Below are positions 50,517 to 59,523 of a DNA stretch of 64,000 bases, one piece after another. Origin of the DNA: Mediannikoviicoccus sp037890055 (GTDB lineage: Bacteria; Bacillota; Clostridia; Tissierellales; Peptoniphilaceae). The first letter of the stretch is position 1; each line of letters starts with the position of its first letter. The stretch lies in NCBI GenBank assembly GCA_037890055.1, contig JBBKBD010000005.1; one strand, given 5' to 3'. The translations under genes were made by a program, and so were the position numbers. Under the pieces are notes generated by a model. That model made no database searches, was not told the origin of the DNA, and saw nothing but the letters and a program-made list of their open reading frames with translations.

Positions 50517-50852
50517 ATGGAAGTAAGAGCTATTTCTAAATATGAAAGAATATCACCTCTTAAAGTTAACTTTATTTGCAAAGAAATTAGAGGTAAAAAT
50601 GTTGATGAAGCTTTGGCGATTTTAAAGTTCACTCCTAAAAAAGGAGCAAGACTTTTAGAAAAAGTTTTAAAATCTGCTATTGCCAACGCTGAACACAATT
50701 TCAACTTAGACAGAGATGAGCTTATTGTAGCCCACGCATATGCAAATCAGGCTCCAGTTATGAAGAGATGGAGACCTAAGGCTAAGGGTTCAGCTTATCC
50801 GATCTTAAAGAGATCAAGCCACATTGGCGTTGTTGTTAAGGAAAGAGAATAA
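50517..50852 (+). CDS. rplV: 50S ribosomal protein L22
   Basis: 111 aa; ISPLKVNFICKEIRGKNVDEAL start and the tunnel loop KRWRPKAKGSAYPILKRSSH. RBS AGGAGG 12 bp after the S19 stop. Confidence 0.97.
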   Translation: MEVRAISKYERISPLKVNFICKEIRGKNVDEALAILKFTPKKGARLLEKVLKSAIANAEHNFNLDRDELIVAHAYANQAPVMKRWRPKAKGSAYPILKRSSHIGVVVKERE

Positions 50853-50867
50853 GGAGGGTAAGCGAAT

Positions 50868-51605
50868 ATGGGTCAAAAAGTTAATCCCCACGGTTTAAGA
50901 GTTGGTGTAATTAAGGACTGGAGCTCAAAGTGGTTTGCCGACAAAAAGGACTTCGCTGATTTACTTGTTGAAGATAACGAAATTCGTAAATTAGTAAAGA
51001 AGGAAGTTTATTTAGCCGGAGTTTCTGAAATTAAAATCGAAAGAGCTTCAAATAAGATAAAGGTTACAATTGAAACTGCAAAGCCAGGCATGGTAATTGG
51101 TAGACAAGGTGCCGGCGTTGAAGTATTAAGAAATAAATTAGAAAAATTAACAGACAAGCAAGTTATTATAAATGTTGAGGAAGTTAAAAGACCTGATCTT
51201 GACGCTCAACTAGTAGCAGAAAGCATTGCAGCTTCACTAGAAAGAAGAGTTTCTTTTAGAAGAGCAATGAAACAAGCTATTCAAAGAAGTATGAGAGCAG
51301 GCGCAAAAGGAATTAAGACTTCTGTTTCAGGTCGTGTTGGCGGAGCTGATATGGCTAGAACTGAAGGATACAGTGAAGGAACTATTCCTCTACAAACTCT
51401 TAGAGCTGACATAAGTTACGGATTTGCTGAAGCAGATACAACTTACGGTAAGCTGGGTGTTAAAGTTTGGATTTACAAAGGTCAAGTTCTTCCAGGAATG
51501 AAGGAAGCTGAAGTACCTGAAGTAAAGGACAACAGAAGAAAAAACAAGAGAAATAGAAAACAAAACCCAAAGAGAAATAACAGAGGTCAATCAGAAAACA
51601 AATAG
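50868..51605 (+). CDS. rpsC: 30S ribosomal protein S3
   Basis: 245 aa, about 20-25 longer than usual because of a basic Asn/Lys/Arg-rich C-terminal tail after residue ~215. KH domain with VIGRQGAGVEVLRNKLEKL; MGQKVNPHGLRVGVI start is typical. Confidence 0.97.
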   Translation: MGQKVNPHGLRVGVIKDWSSKWFADKKDFADLLVEDNEIRKLVKKEVYLAGVSEIKIERASNKIKVTIETAKPGMVIGRQGAGVEVLRNKLEKLTDKQVIINVEEVKRPDLDAQLVAESIAASLERRVSFRRAMKQAIQRSMRAGAKGIKTSVSGRVGGADMARTEGYSEGTIPLQTLRADISYGFAEADTTYGKLGVKVWIYKGQVLPGMKEAEVPEVKDNRRKNKRNRKQNPKRNNRGQSENK

Positions 51606-51625
51606 TTCATAGGAGGAAAGAATCT

Positions 51626-52066
51626 ATGTTAATGCCTAAAAGAGTTAAGCATCGTAAGGTTCACAGAGGCAGAATGACTGGTAAGGCTCACAAGGGCAAT
51701 ACCTTAGCTTACGGAGATTTTGGTCTTCAAGCATTAGAACCTTGCTGGATGACTGCTAATCAAATAGAAGCCGCAAGACGTGCGATGACTAGATATATAA
51801 AGAGGGGCGGAAATATTTGGATTAAGGTATTTCCGGACAAGCCGGTAACTGAAAAACCTGCAGAAGTACGTATGGGTTCCGGTAAAGGTAATCCAGAGTA
51901 CTGGGTAGCGGTTGTTAAACCAGGTAGAGTTTTATTTGAAATGGCTGGTGTTCCTGAAGACGTAGCTAGAGAAGCTATGAGACTTGCAGCACACAAGCTT
52001 CCAATTAAAACTAAATTTATAGCTCGTGATAATATGGAAATGGACGGTGAAGCTAATGAAAACTAA
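51626..52066 (+). CDS. rplP: 50S ribosomal protein L16
   Basis: 146 aa; LMPKRVKHRKVHRGRMTGKA and IWIKVFPDKPVTEKPAEVRM with GSGKGNPEYWVAVVKPGRV. Overlaps the L29 gene by 11 bp. Confidence 0.97.
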   Translation: MLMPKRVKHRKVHRGRMTGKAHKGNTLAYGDFGLQALEPCWMTANQIEAARRAMTRYIKRGGNIWIKVFPDKPVTEKPAEVRMGSGKGNPEYWVAVVKPGRVLFEMAGVPEDVAREAMRLAAHKLPIKTKFIARDNMEMDGEANEN

Positions 52067-52262
52067 AGAAATTCGTCAAATGTCCGACGCTCAATTACAA
52101 AGTTCTTTAAAGGATTTAAAGGCTGAACTTTTCAATTTGCGTTTTCAATTGGCAACCGGACAATTAGACAACCCTATGAGAATAGGTGGAGTTAAGAAGG
52201 ATATAGCCCGCATTAAGACCATCGTAAGAGAACGAGAACTTAATATAGGTAAGGAGGCTTAA
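52056..52262 (+). CDS. rpmC: 50S ribosomal protein L29
   Basis: 68 aa; MKTKEIRQMSDAQLQ and LFNLRFQLATGQLDNPMRI. Start placed at the internal ATG 52056 because the upstream extension only repeats the L16 coding region. Confidence 0.95.
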   Translation: MKTKEIRQMSDAQLQSSLKDLKAELFNLRFQLATGQLDNPMRIGGVKKDIARIKTIVRERELNIGKEA

Positions 52263-52266
52263 TCTC

Positions 52267-52521
52267 ATGGAAAGAAATCAAAGAAAAACAATAATTGGTA
52301 CGGTTGTATCAGATAAGATGGATAAAACTATCGTTGTAGCTGTTAACACTTTTGTTTCACATTCGCTTTATAGCAAGCAAATGAGAAAAACTACTAAGTT
52401 TAAAGCTCATGACGAAAATAACGAATGCAACATTGGGGACAAAGTTAAGATAATGGAAACTAAGCCTCTTTCTAAACAAAAGAGATGGAGATTAGTTGAG
52501 ATCCTCGAAAGAGCAAAATAA
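52267..52521 (+). CDS. rpsQ: 30S ribosomal protein S17
   Basis: 84 aa; RKTIIGTVVSDKMDKTIVVAV OB-fold start, ETKPLSKQKRWRLVEI near the end. RBS AAGGAGG inside the end of rpmC. Confidence 0.97.
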   Translation: MERNQRKTIIGTVVSDKMDKTIVVAVNTFVSHSLYSKQMRKTTKFKAHDENNECNIGDKVKIMETKPLSKQKRWRLVEILERAK

Positions 52522-52546
52522 TCTTATACTAGAAAGGAGAAACTAA

Positions 52547-52915
52547 ATGATTCAACAAGAAAGTCGTTTAAGAGTAGCGGATAACTCCGGTGCAAAAGAA
52601 CTACTAGTTATAAGAGTATTAGGGGGTACAAAAAGAAAGTACGCCAATATTGGGGATATAGTAGTTTGTAGCGTTAAGACTGCAACACCCGGAGGAGTTG
52701 TAAAGAAGGGTGATGTTGTTAAGGCTGTTATAGTTAGAACAAAGACAGGTGTAAGCAGAAATGACGGAAGTCATATCAGATTTGACGACAATGCAGCGGT
52801 AATCGTAAAAGAGGACAAAAATCCGGTTGGTACAAGAATTTTCGGTACTGTAACTAGAGAGTTAAGAACCGGAAACTTCATGAAGATAATTTCTTTGGCA
52901 CCTGAAGTTATATAG
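52547..52915 (+). CDS. rplN: 50S ribosomal protein L14
   Basis: 122 aa; MIQQESRLRVADNSGAKELL and the FDDNAAVIVKEDKNPVGTRIFG signature. First gene of the spc section. Confidence 0.97.
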   Translation: MIQQESRLRVADNSGAKELLVIRVLGGTKRKYANIGDIVVCSVKTATPGGVVKKGDVVKAVIVRTKTGVSRNDGSHIRFDDNAAVIVKEDKNPVGTRIFGTVTRELRTGNFMKIISLAPEVI

Positions 52916-52930
52916 TTGGAGGTGTATCAC

Positions 52931-53239
52931 ATGAAAATTAGAAAAGATGATACGGTAATTGTTATTGCCGGTGCTGATAAAGGCAAAAAGGGTAAAGTTT
53001 TAAAGACTTTTCCTAAAACTAACAAAGTGATTGTTGAAGGTATAAACATTCAAACAAAGCACAGAAAACCAAGAGGACCTCAAGATCCAGGTGGAATTGT
53101 TAAGTCTGAGGGTCCAATAGACGTATCAAATGTAATGTATTATGATTCTAAGCTTGGTAAGGGCGTTAGAATAGGATATAAAGTTGAGTCTGGCAAGAAA
53201 CAAAGAGTTTCTAAAGCGGACAATAAAGCTATAAAGTAG
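52931..53239 (+). CDS. rplX: 50S ribosomal protein L24
   Basis: 102 aa KOW-domain protein: MKIRKDDTVIVIAGADKGKKGKVL. ATG 52931 follows TTGGAGGTG; the in-frame start at 52916 lies on the RBS. Confidence 0.96.
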   Translation: MKIRKDDTVIVIAGADKGKKGKVLKTFPKTNKVIVEGINIQTKHRKPRGPQDPGGIVKSEGPIDVSNVMYYDSKLGKGVRIGYKVESGKKQRVSKADNKAIK

Positions 53240-53255
53240 TGAAGGGGGTAATTTA

Positions 53256-53798
53256 GTGACTTCCAGATTAGTTGAAAAATATAGAAATGAAGTTGTTCCT
53301 GCAATTACAGAAAGCTTTGGATACAAGAATGTAATGCAAGTTCCTAAACTTGAAAAGATAGTTATAAATATAGGACTTGGTTCTCACAAGGACAATCCAA
53401 AAGCTGTTGAATCTGCAGTAAGAGATTTAACTACAATTACAGGACAAAAACCTGTTGTTACTAAGGCAAGAAAGTCAATAGCTAACTTCAAATTAAGAGA
53501 AGGAATGAGCGTTGGTTGTAAAGTAACTCTTAGAGGCGAAAAGATGTATGACTTCTTCGACAAGCTAGTTAGTATTTCTCTTCCAAGAGTTAGGGACTTT
53601 AGAGGTGTTTCTTCTACATCATTCGACGGTAGAGGCAACTATTCTCTAGGTATTAAAGAACAACTTATATTTCCTGAAATAGAGTACGATATGGTTGATG
53701 AAATAAGAGGAATGGATATCGTAATAGTAACAACTGCTGAAACTGACGAAGAGTCTAAGAAGTTGTTAGAATTAATGGGTATGCCATTCAAGAAGTAG
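53256..53798 (+). CDS. rplE: 50S ribosomal protein L5
   Basis: 180 aa; MQVPKLEKIVINIGLG and RDFRGVSSTSFDGRGNYSLG. GTG start at 53256 after AGGGGG. Confidence 0.97.
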   Translation: MTSRLVEKYRNEVVPAITESFGYKNVMQVPKLEKIVINIGLGSHKDNPKAVESAVRDLTTITGQKPVVTKARKSIANFKLREGMSVGCKVTLRGEKMYDFFDKLVSISLPRVRDFRGVSSTSFDGRGNYSLGIKEQLIFPEIEYDMVDEIRGMDIVIVTTAETDEESKKLLELMGMPFKK

Positions 53799-53814
53799 AC
53801 CGAGGAGGAATAAC

Positions 53815-54000
53815 GTGGCAAAAAAATCAATGATTGCTAAACAACAAAAGCCAGCTAAGTACAGCACTAGGGCTTATAATAGATGTAAAATTTGCGGTAG
53901 ACCTCATGCTTACTTAAGAAAGTATGGAATTTGTCGTATATGCTTTAGAGAATTGGCTTATAGAGGCGAAATCCCAGGCGTAAGAAAAGCAAGCTGGTAA
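53815..54000 (+). CDS. rpsN: 30S ribosomal protein S14, zinc-binding type
   Basis: 61 aa, the short zinc-binding form: two CxxC pairs in CKICGRPHAYLRKYGICRIC. GTG start after GAGGAGG. No zinc-free second copy is in the window. Confidence 0.96.
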   Translation: MAKKSMIAKQQKPAKYSTRAYNRCKICGRPHAYLRKYGICRICFRELAYRGEIPGVRKASW

Positions 54001-54021
54001 AATAGAGAGGAGGAAGCTTTT

Positions 54022-54417
54022 ATGATGACAGATCCTATAGCAGATATGCTAACGAGAATAAGAAACGCTAATAATGCTAAACATAAATCAGTTGAGATAC
54101 CTTCTTCTAAGATTAAGAAAGACGTTGCTTCAATCCTATTGGATGAAGGATTTATTAGCGGCTTCAATGTTACAGAAGATGACAAACAAGGTATTATAAC
54201 TTTAGATCTTAAATACGGTCCAAATGAAGAAAGAGTAATCTCTGGTATTAAGAGAATTTCTAAACCGGGTTTAAGAGTATATGTAAAAGCTCAAGAACTA
54301 CCAAAAGTACTTGGAGGTCTTGGAATAGCTATAATCTCTACATCAAAAGGCGTTGTAACTGATAAAGTTGCAAGACAAGAAGGTGTAGGTGGAGAGGTTA
54401 TCTGTTACGTATGGTAA
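54022..54417 (+). CDS. rpsH: 30S ribosomal protein S8
   Basis: 131 aa; TDPIADMLTRIRNANNAKH start and TSKGVVTDKVARQEGVGGE end. In E. coli the autoregulator of the spc operon. Start ATG 54022 or 54025. Confidence 0.97.
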   Translation: MMTDPIADMLTRIRNANNAKHKSVEIPSSKIKKDVASILLDEGFISGFNVTEDDKQGIITLDLKYGPNEERVISGIKRISKPGLRVYVKAQELPKVLGGLGIAIISTSKGVVTDKVARQEGVGGEVICYVW

Positions 54418-54442
54418 TGGATAGTATTATTAGGAGGTAAAA

Positions 54443-54982
54443 ATGTCTAGAATTGGATTAAAACCAATAGAAATCCCAAGTGGCGTTGAAGTAAACATCG
54501 GCGACAAAAATCTAGTTCATGTTAAGGGACCTAAGGGAGAACTTACTCAAAAGCTAGATGGGGAAATGACTATAAATATAGAAGATAATGTTATATCTAT
54601 ATCTCGTCCTTCTGAAGACAAACATCACAAATCTATTCATGGACTAACAAGAACCTTGTTGGCAAACATGATTGTAGGTGTTACTGAAGGTTATAAAAAG
54701 ACTTTATTAATTGAAGGTACTGGTTATAGAGCAAGCAAAAGTGGAAATAAACTTGTAATGAACTTAGGATTTTCTCATCCGATTGAGATGGAAGAACCAG
54801 AAGGAATTACAGTTGAAGTACCTGAAGCACACACAATTGAGGTTTCAGGAATAGACAAGCAATTGGTAGGAAGCTTTACAGCTAAGATTAGAGATCACAG
54901 AAAACCTGAACCATACAAAGGAAAAGGTGTTAGATATTCTGATGAATACGTTAGACGTAAAGTTGGTAAGACTGGTAAGTAA
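54443..54982 (+). CDS. rplF: 50S ribosomal protein L6
   Basis: 179 aa; MSRIGLKPIEIPSGVEV and the KPEPYKGKGVRYSDEYVRRK signature at the end. RBS TTAGGAGG. Confidence 0.97.
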   Translation: MSRIGLKPIEIPSGVEVNIGDKNLVHVKGPKGELTQKLDGEMTINIEDNVISISRPSEDKHHKSIHGLTRTLLANMIVGVTEGYKKTLLIEGTGYRASKSGNKLVMNLGFSHPIEMEEPEGITVEVPEAHTIEVSGIDKQLVGSFTAKIRDHRKPEPYKGKGVRYSDEYVRRKVGKTGK

Positions 54983-54997
54983 AGGAAGGAGTATTAG

Positions 54998-55366
54998 ATG
55001 TTAAAGCGCATAGATAAACAAAAAAATAGAAAAGCAAGACATATAAGAAATAGAAAAAATCTTTCCGGAACTTCTGAAAAGCCAAGACTAAACGTATATA
55101 AGAGCAATACCAATATATATGCTCAAATTATAGATGATGCACACGGAAAGACTTTAGTATCAGCGTCAACTCTTGAGAAGGATATTAAATCTGGTTTAGA
55201 AAGTACTTCTAACAAAGAGGCTGCTAAAGTAGTTGGTAAAGTTATCGGAGAAAAGGCTGTTAAACTTGGTATTGAAGAAGTAGTGTTTGACAGATCTGGA
55301 TACCTATACCATGGAAAAATTAAAGAATTAGCAGATTCCGCAAGAGAAGCTGGACTGAAATTCTAG
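54998..55366 (+). CDS. rplR: 50S ribosomal protein L18
   Basis: 122 aa; basic start, KPRLNVYKSNTNIYAQIIDD and EEVVFDRSGYLYHGKIKELA. 5S rRNA-binding. Confidence 0.97.
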   Translation: MLKRIDKQKNRKARHIRNRKNLSGTSEKPRLNVYKSNTNIYAQIIDDAHGKTLVSASTLEKDIKSGLESTSNKEAAKVVGKVIGEKAVKLGIEEVVFDRSGYLYHGKIKELADSAREAGLKF

Positions 55367-55383
55367 GATACGGAGGTACAATA

Positions 55384-55890
55384 TTGGAACTTTTAACTAA
55401 GAATGTAGAAGGTTTAGAATTAGAAGAAAGAGTTGTTGCTATCAACCGTGTTGCGAAAGTAGTTAAGGGTGGTAGAAACTTCAGATTCACAGCCGTTGTA
55501 GTTGTTGGAGATAAAAATGGTAAGGTTGGAATCGGTACAGGTAAGGCACAAGAAGTTCCTGAAGCTATCAGAAAGGGAGTTCAAGATGCTAAGAAGCATA
55601 TGATTGAAGTACCTTTAGTTGGAACAACAATCCCTCATGAAATAACTGGAGTATTTGGAGCTGGAAGAGTATTCTTAAAGCCAGCATACGAAGGTACTGG
55701 AGTTATCGCGGGAGGTCCTGTTCGTGACGTATGTGAGCTTGCTGGAATCAAGGACATTCGTTCAAAATCTCTTGGAACATCCAACCCTAGAAACATAGTA
55801 AACGCAACTATTGAAGGATTTAAAAATCTTAAGAGAGCAAGTGATGTTGCTAGATTAAGAGGAAAATCCGTTGAAGAAATCATCGGGTAA
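55384..55890 (+). CDS. rpsE: 30S ribosomal protein S5
   Basis: 168 aa; LEERVVAINRVAKVVKGGR and the GTGVIAGGPVRDVCELAGI region. TTG start at 55384 after CGGAGG. Confidence 0.96.
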   Translation: MELLTKNVEGLELEERVVAINRVAKVVKGGRNFRFTAVVVVGDKNGKVGIGTGKAQEVPEAIRKGVQDAKKHMIEVPLVGTTIPHEITGVFGAGRVFLKPAYEGTGVIAGGPVRDVCELAGIKDIRSKSLGTSNPRNIVNATIEGFKNLKRASDVARLRGKSVEEIIG

Positions 55891-55900
55891 GGAGGCTTTT

Positions 55901-56083
55901 ATGAAGAAGCTTAAGATAACTCTAAAGAGAAGTTTAATTGGTAGAACTGATAAGCATAAAAAGGCTATTAAGTCATTAGGTCTTAAGAAAATCGGTTCAC
56001 ACGTAATTAAAGAAGACAATCCTGCTTTAAGAGGTGTAATACAAAAAGTAGGGTATATGATAGATGTTGAAGAAGTAGAATAA
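55901..56083 (+). CDS. rpmD: 50S ribosomal protein L30
   Basis: 60 aa; LKITLKRSLIGRTDKHKKAI and the IKEDNPALRGVIQKV signature. ATG 55901 follows AAGGAGG; the frame is open upstream only within rpsE. Confidence 0.96.
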   Translation: MKKLKITLKRSLIGRTDKHKKAIKSLGLKKIGSHVIKEDNPALRGVIQKVGYMIDVEEVE

Positions 56084-56102
56084 AGGGGAGGTGTACTTTA
56101 CA

Positions 56103-56552
56103 ATGAAATTACACGACTTAAAGCCTGCTAACGGTGGCGGAGTTAAGCCAAGAAAAAGAGTAGGTAGAGGTTATGGTTCAGGCCTTGGACACACTTCAGG
56201 ACGTGGACGTGACGGACAAAATTCAAGATCTGGCGGAGGAGTAAGACCTGGTTTTGAAGGAGGTCAAATGCCTTTATTCAGAAGACTTCCTAAGAGAGGT
56301 TTTACGAATATATTTAGCAAGGTATATGGTGAAGTTAATGTAGAACAACTAAATAGATTTGAAGATGGCACTACAGTGACTGAAGAACTTCTGATTGAAG
56401 AAGGTATAGTAAAGAAATCTAAAGCAAAAGATGGAGTAAAGATACTTGGATCAGGTGAATTAACAAAGAAATTAACGGTTCAAGCTACTAAATTTACTAA
56501 GACTGCTATGGATAAAATAGCTCAAGCTGGAGGAAAGGCTGAGGAGGTATAA
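56103..56552 (+). CDS. rplO: 50S ribosomal protein L15
   Basis: 149 aa; MKLHDLKPANGGGVKPRKRV, the Gly/Arg-rich RDGQNSRSGGGVRPGFEGG tail and GFTNIF. ATG 56103, nine nt after GGGGAGGTG. Confidence 0.96.
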   Translation: MKLHDLKPANGGGVKPRKRVGRGYGSGLGHTSGRGRDGQNSRSGGGVRPGFEGGQMPLFRRLPKRGFTNIFSKVYGEVNVEQLNRFEDGTTVTEELLIEEGIVKKSKAKDGVKILGSGELTKKLTVQATKFTKTAMDKIAQAGGKAEEV

Positions 56553-56553
56553 A

Positions 56554-57837
56554 ATGCTTCAAACGCTGAAGAATGCTTGGAAGGTAAAGGAAGTTAGAGA
56601 TAGACTTATTTTCACCTTCCTGATGCTTATAGTATATAGACTGGGCAATGTAATCCCAGTTCCATTTATGGATGCTAAAGTTGTTCAAGCTCATATGTCA
56701 GGACAGGATGCAGGGCTTCTTTCCATGCTTAATGCATTCTCTGGAGGAAGTTTGTCAAATATGAGTATATTTGCACTAAGTATATATCCTTATATTACTG
56801 CTTCTATCATCATCCAACTTCTTACAATTGCAATTCCAAGACTTGAAGAAATTGCAAAAGACGGAGAAGAAGGAAAGAAGAAAATCGGGGAATACACAAA
56901 GATAATGGGTGTTGTACTTGGATTTGTACAAGCCTATGCAATGGTAAACGTACTTTTCAGCGATGCTGTTCAAATAGCAAAAGGTAATGCCCTTTCAAAG
57001 ATAATTATGTTACTAACCTTAGTTGCAGGATCAATGTTCCTTGTGTGGTTAGGAGAAATAATAACAACAAAGGGAGTAGGAAATGGAATTTCTATAATGA
57101 TTTTCTTTGGTATTATTTCAGGTGCTCCAAGAGCTGTTCAAACCATGATTGCTCAAAAGCAAGGTGGAATGGTAGCTTGGTGGGCGTTTGTAATACTTGT
57201 ACTTGTTTCAATAGCAATACTTGTTATAGTAATTGAGATAAACCAAGGTGAAAGAAGAATTCCAGTTCAATACGCAAAAAGGGTTGTAGGTAGAAAGATG
57301 TACGGCGGACAATCTACACATATTCCAGTTAAGGTTAATATGTCAGGAGTTATGCCAGTAATCTTTGCATCATCTATTTTGCAATTACCAAATACTATAA
57401 TTTCACTGTTTGGAGCTAAGGCACCTAAGTGGTTAGAATATTTGTTTAGCATGCAAACTATAAGCGGGTTGATACTATACTGTTTAATCAATCTGGTTTT
57501 AATCATAATATTTGCTTACTTCTACAGTGCTATTCAATTTAACACAGTAGAATATGCGAAAAACTTACAACAATATGGTGGATTCATTCCAGGAATCAGA
57601 CCTGGTAGACCAACAGGTGAATACCTACAAAATATTTCTGGAAAGATTACTTTGATAGGAGCTTTAATCCTTGCAGTTGTTGCAACAGCTCCATTCATAA
57701 TAAACTATGCATTAAAGCTTAGAATGATCTTTGCAGGAACTTCACTAATCATCGTTGTAGGTGTAATATTAGAAACAATCAAGCAAATTGAATCAATGTT
57801 GACAATGAGACATTATAAAGGTTTTTTAAATAAATAG
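56554..57837 (+). CDS. secY: Protein translocase subunit SecY
   Basis: Channel of the Sec pathway, 427 aa with ten TM helices. YRLGNVIPVPFMD near the start, NAFSGGSLSNMSIFALSIYPYI plug and TM2 region, QYGGFIPGIRPGRPTGEYL in a cytoplasmic loop. Starts one base after the L15 stop. All the signal-peptide proteins of this window would use it. Confidence 0.97.
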   Translation: MLQTLKNAWKVKEVRDRLIFTFLMLIVYRLGNVIPVPFMDAKVVQAHMSGQDAGLLSMLNAFSGGSLSNMSIFALSIYPYITASIIIQLLTIAIPRLEEIAKDGEEGKKKIGEYTKIMGVVLGFVQAYAMVNVLFSDAVQIAKGNALSKIIMLLTLVAGSMFLVWLGEIITTKGVGNGISIMIFFGIISGAPRAVQTMIAQKQGGMVAWWAFVILVLVSIAILVIVIEINQGERRIPVQYAKRVVGRKMYGGQSTHIPVKVNMSGVMPVIFASSILQLPNTIISLFGAKAPKWLEYLFSMQTISGLILYCLINLVLIIIFAYFYSAIQFNTVEYAKNLQQYGGFIPGIRPGRPTGEYLQNISGKITLIGALILAVVATAPFIINYALKLRMIFAGTSLIIVVGVILETIKQIESMLTMRHYKGFLNK

Positions 57838-57846
57838 GAGATATAA

Positions 57847-58503
57847 ATGAGATTGGTACTATTAGGACCACCGGGAGCAGGTAAAGGTACTCAAGCGGAA
57901 AAAATCGTAGATGAATTCGAAGTACTACATGTTTCTACGGGGGACATTTTCAGGAAGAATATCAAAGAGGAAACAGAACTTGGTAAAAAAGTTAAAGGTT
58001 ATTTAGCAGAAGGTAAACTTGTTCCAGACGAACTAACTATTGATTTAGTATGGGACAGACTTGATCAAGACGATTGCAAAGATGGATTTATGCTTGACGG
58101 TTTTCCAAGAACAATTGCTCAAGCAGAAGCCTTAACAAAGGGTCTTGAAGAAAGACAAATCAAACTAGACTCTGTAATAAATATTGACGTAGACTCAGAA
58201 GTTCTTGTAAAGAGACTTGCAGGAAGAAGAGTTTGCTTAAACTGTGGAGCGTCTTATCATGTTGACAACAAACCTTCTAAAGAAGAAGGAACTTGTGACA
58301 GATGTGGACACGAAATAGTTCAAAGAGAAGACGACAAGGAAGAGACTGTTAAAAACAGAATTGACGTTTATAAAAAACAAACAGAGCCTTTAATTGAATA
58401 CTATAGTAACCTTGGATTAATCTTTAATGTAGATGGAACTTTAGCACCGGACGATGTGTTTGGTAGAATCAAAGACCATCTTACACAACTGAAACGAATG
58501 TAA
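57847..58503 (+). CDS. adk: Adenylate kinase, zinc-binding lid type
   Basis: Interconverts ATP + AMP and 2 ADP. 218 aa. P-loop GPPGAGKGTQ, AMP-site DGFPRTIAQAEAL, and a LID with four Cys (CLNCGASYH...CDRCGHE) binding zinc, as in Gram-positives. 10 bp after secY. Confidence 0.97.
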   Translation: MRLVLLGPPGAGKGTQAEKIVDEFEVLHVSTGDIFRKNIKEETELGKKVKGYLAEGKLVPDELTIDLVWDRLDQDDCKDGFMLDGFPRTIAQAEALTKGLEERQIKLDSVINIDVDSEVLVKRLAGRRVCLNCGASYHVDNKPSKEEGTCDRCGHEIVQREDDKEETVKNRIDVYKKQTEPLIEYYSNLGLIFNVDGTLAPDDVFGRIKDHLTQLKRM

Positions 58504-58520
58504 TATTCTCGGGAGAGAAG

Positions 58521-58790
58521 ATGGACCAATTTAGAGAGTTAGTTGAAGGTCAAGTGGTTAGATCCCTGTCAGGACGTGATAAAGGAAAATTCCAAATAGT
58601 TATAAAACTCTTGGACGATAATTTTGTACAGGTCGCAGATGGGAAAAGAAGAAAACTTGAAAGGCCTAAGCTGAAGAAGATAAAGCATTTACAAAAAACA
58701 AATAGCGTTTTTGACATGACAGATGTAACTAACGACAGTCATATAAGAAAGCTATTAAAAGAGTTTATGGACGACAAGGAGGCTCATTAA
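58521..58790 (+). CDS. KOW-domain RNA-binding protein (L14e-like)
   Basis: 89 aa. VEGQVVRSLSGRDKGKFQIVIKLLDDNFVQVADGKRRKLERPK is a KOW/L14e-like fold, followed by a helical tail. Found between adk/map and infA in many Clostridia; exact function unknown, presumably ribosome-related. In this genome it directly follows adk, with no methionine aminopeptidase gene between. Confidence 0.87.
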   Translation: MDQFRELVEGQVVRSLSGRDKGKFQIVIKLLDDNFVQVADGKRRKLERPKLKKIKHLQKTNSVFDMTDVTNDSHIRKLLKEFMDDKEAH

Positions 58791-58793
58791 CTA

Positions 58794-59012
58794 ATGGCGA
58801 AAAAGGACATAATCGAAGTTGAAGGTAAAGTTGTCGAAGCTCTACCAAATACGATTTTTAAAGTACAACTAGAAAATGGACATGAAATAACGGCTCATAT
58901 CTCCGGAAAACTAAGGATGAATTACATTAGAATTCTTCCCGGAGATAAAGTGGTGGTAGAGCTATCACCATATGATTTAACAAAGGGAAGAATAACTTGG
59001 CGTAACAAGTAG
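58794..59012 (+). CDS. infA: Translation initiation factor IF-1
   Basis: 72 aa; AKKDIIEVEGKVVEALPNTIF and RMNYIRILPGDKVVVELSPYD, the S1-like OB fold. RBS AAGGAGG inside the end of the KOW gene. Confidence 0.97.
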   Translation: MAKKDIIEVEGKVVEALPNTIFKVQLENGHEITAHISGKLRMNYIRILPGDKVVVELSPYDLTKGRITWRNK

Positions 59013-59021
59013 GAGGTTAGC

Positions 59022-59135
59022 ATGAAGGTAAGATCATCAGTTAAAAAGATGTGTGAAAAATGTAAGATTATCAAACGTAAAGGCCGCATAATGGTTATTT
59101 GCGATAATCCTAAACATAAACAAAGACAAGGTTAA
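59022..59135 (+). CDS. rpmJ: 50S ribosomal protein L36
   Basis: 37 aa, found by translating the gap between infA and rpsM: MKVRSSVKKMCEKCK, then IIKRKGRIMVICDNPKHKQR, ending QG. Zinc-binding Cys/Cys/Cys/His type. RBS AGGAGG at 59011-59016. Confidence 0.96.
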   Translation: MKVRSSVKKMCEKCKIIKRKGRIMVICDNPKHKQRQG

Positions 59136-59147
59136 GGAGGGACAATA

Positions 59148-59510
59148 GTGTCAAGAATTGCCGGGGTAGATTTACCCAGAGAAAAAAGAGTAGAAATCGG
59201 GCTTACAGCTATATATGGCGTTGGAAGAGCTCGTTCATTAGAAATTCTTAAAGCTGCCGGAGTTAATCCTGGAACTAAAGTTAAGGACTTAACTGAAGCT
59301 GAAATGGGAGCTATAAGAGAACAACTTGATCATTATGAAATAGAAGGTGACCTTCGTAGAACGGTTGCTATGAATATCAAGAGATTGAAAGAAATCAATT
59401 GCTATAGAGGAATTAGACATAAAAGAGGTCTTCCAGTAAGAGGACAAAACACAAAGAACAATTCAAGAACTCGTAAGGGTCCTAAGAGATTAGCACAAAA
59501 GAATAAGTAA
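59148..59510 (+). CDS. rpsM: 30S ribosomal protein S13
   Basis: 120 aa; SRIAGVDLPREKRVEIGLTA and CYRGIRHKRGLPVRGQNTK. GTG start after AAGGAGG. Confidence 0.97.
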   Translation: MSRIAGVDLPREKRVEIGLTAIYGVGRARSLEILKAAGVNPGTKVKDLTEAEMGAIREQLDHYEIEGDLRRTVAMNIKRLKEINCYRGIRHKRGLPVRGQNTKNNSRTRKGPKRLAQKNK

Positions 59511-59523
59511 GGAGGGGATTTAA

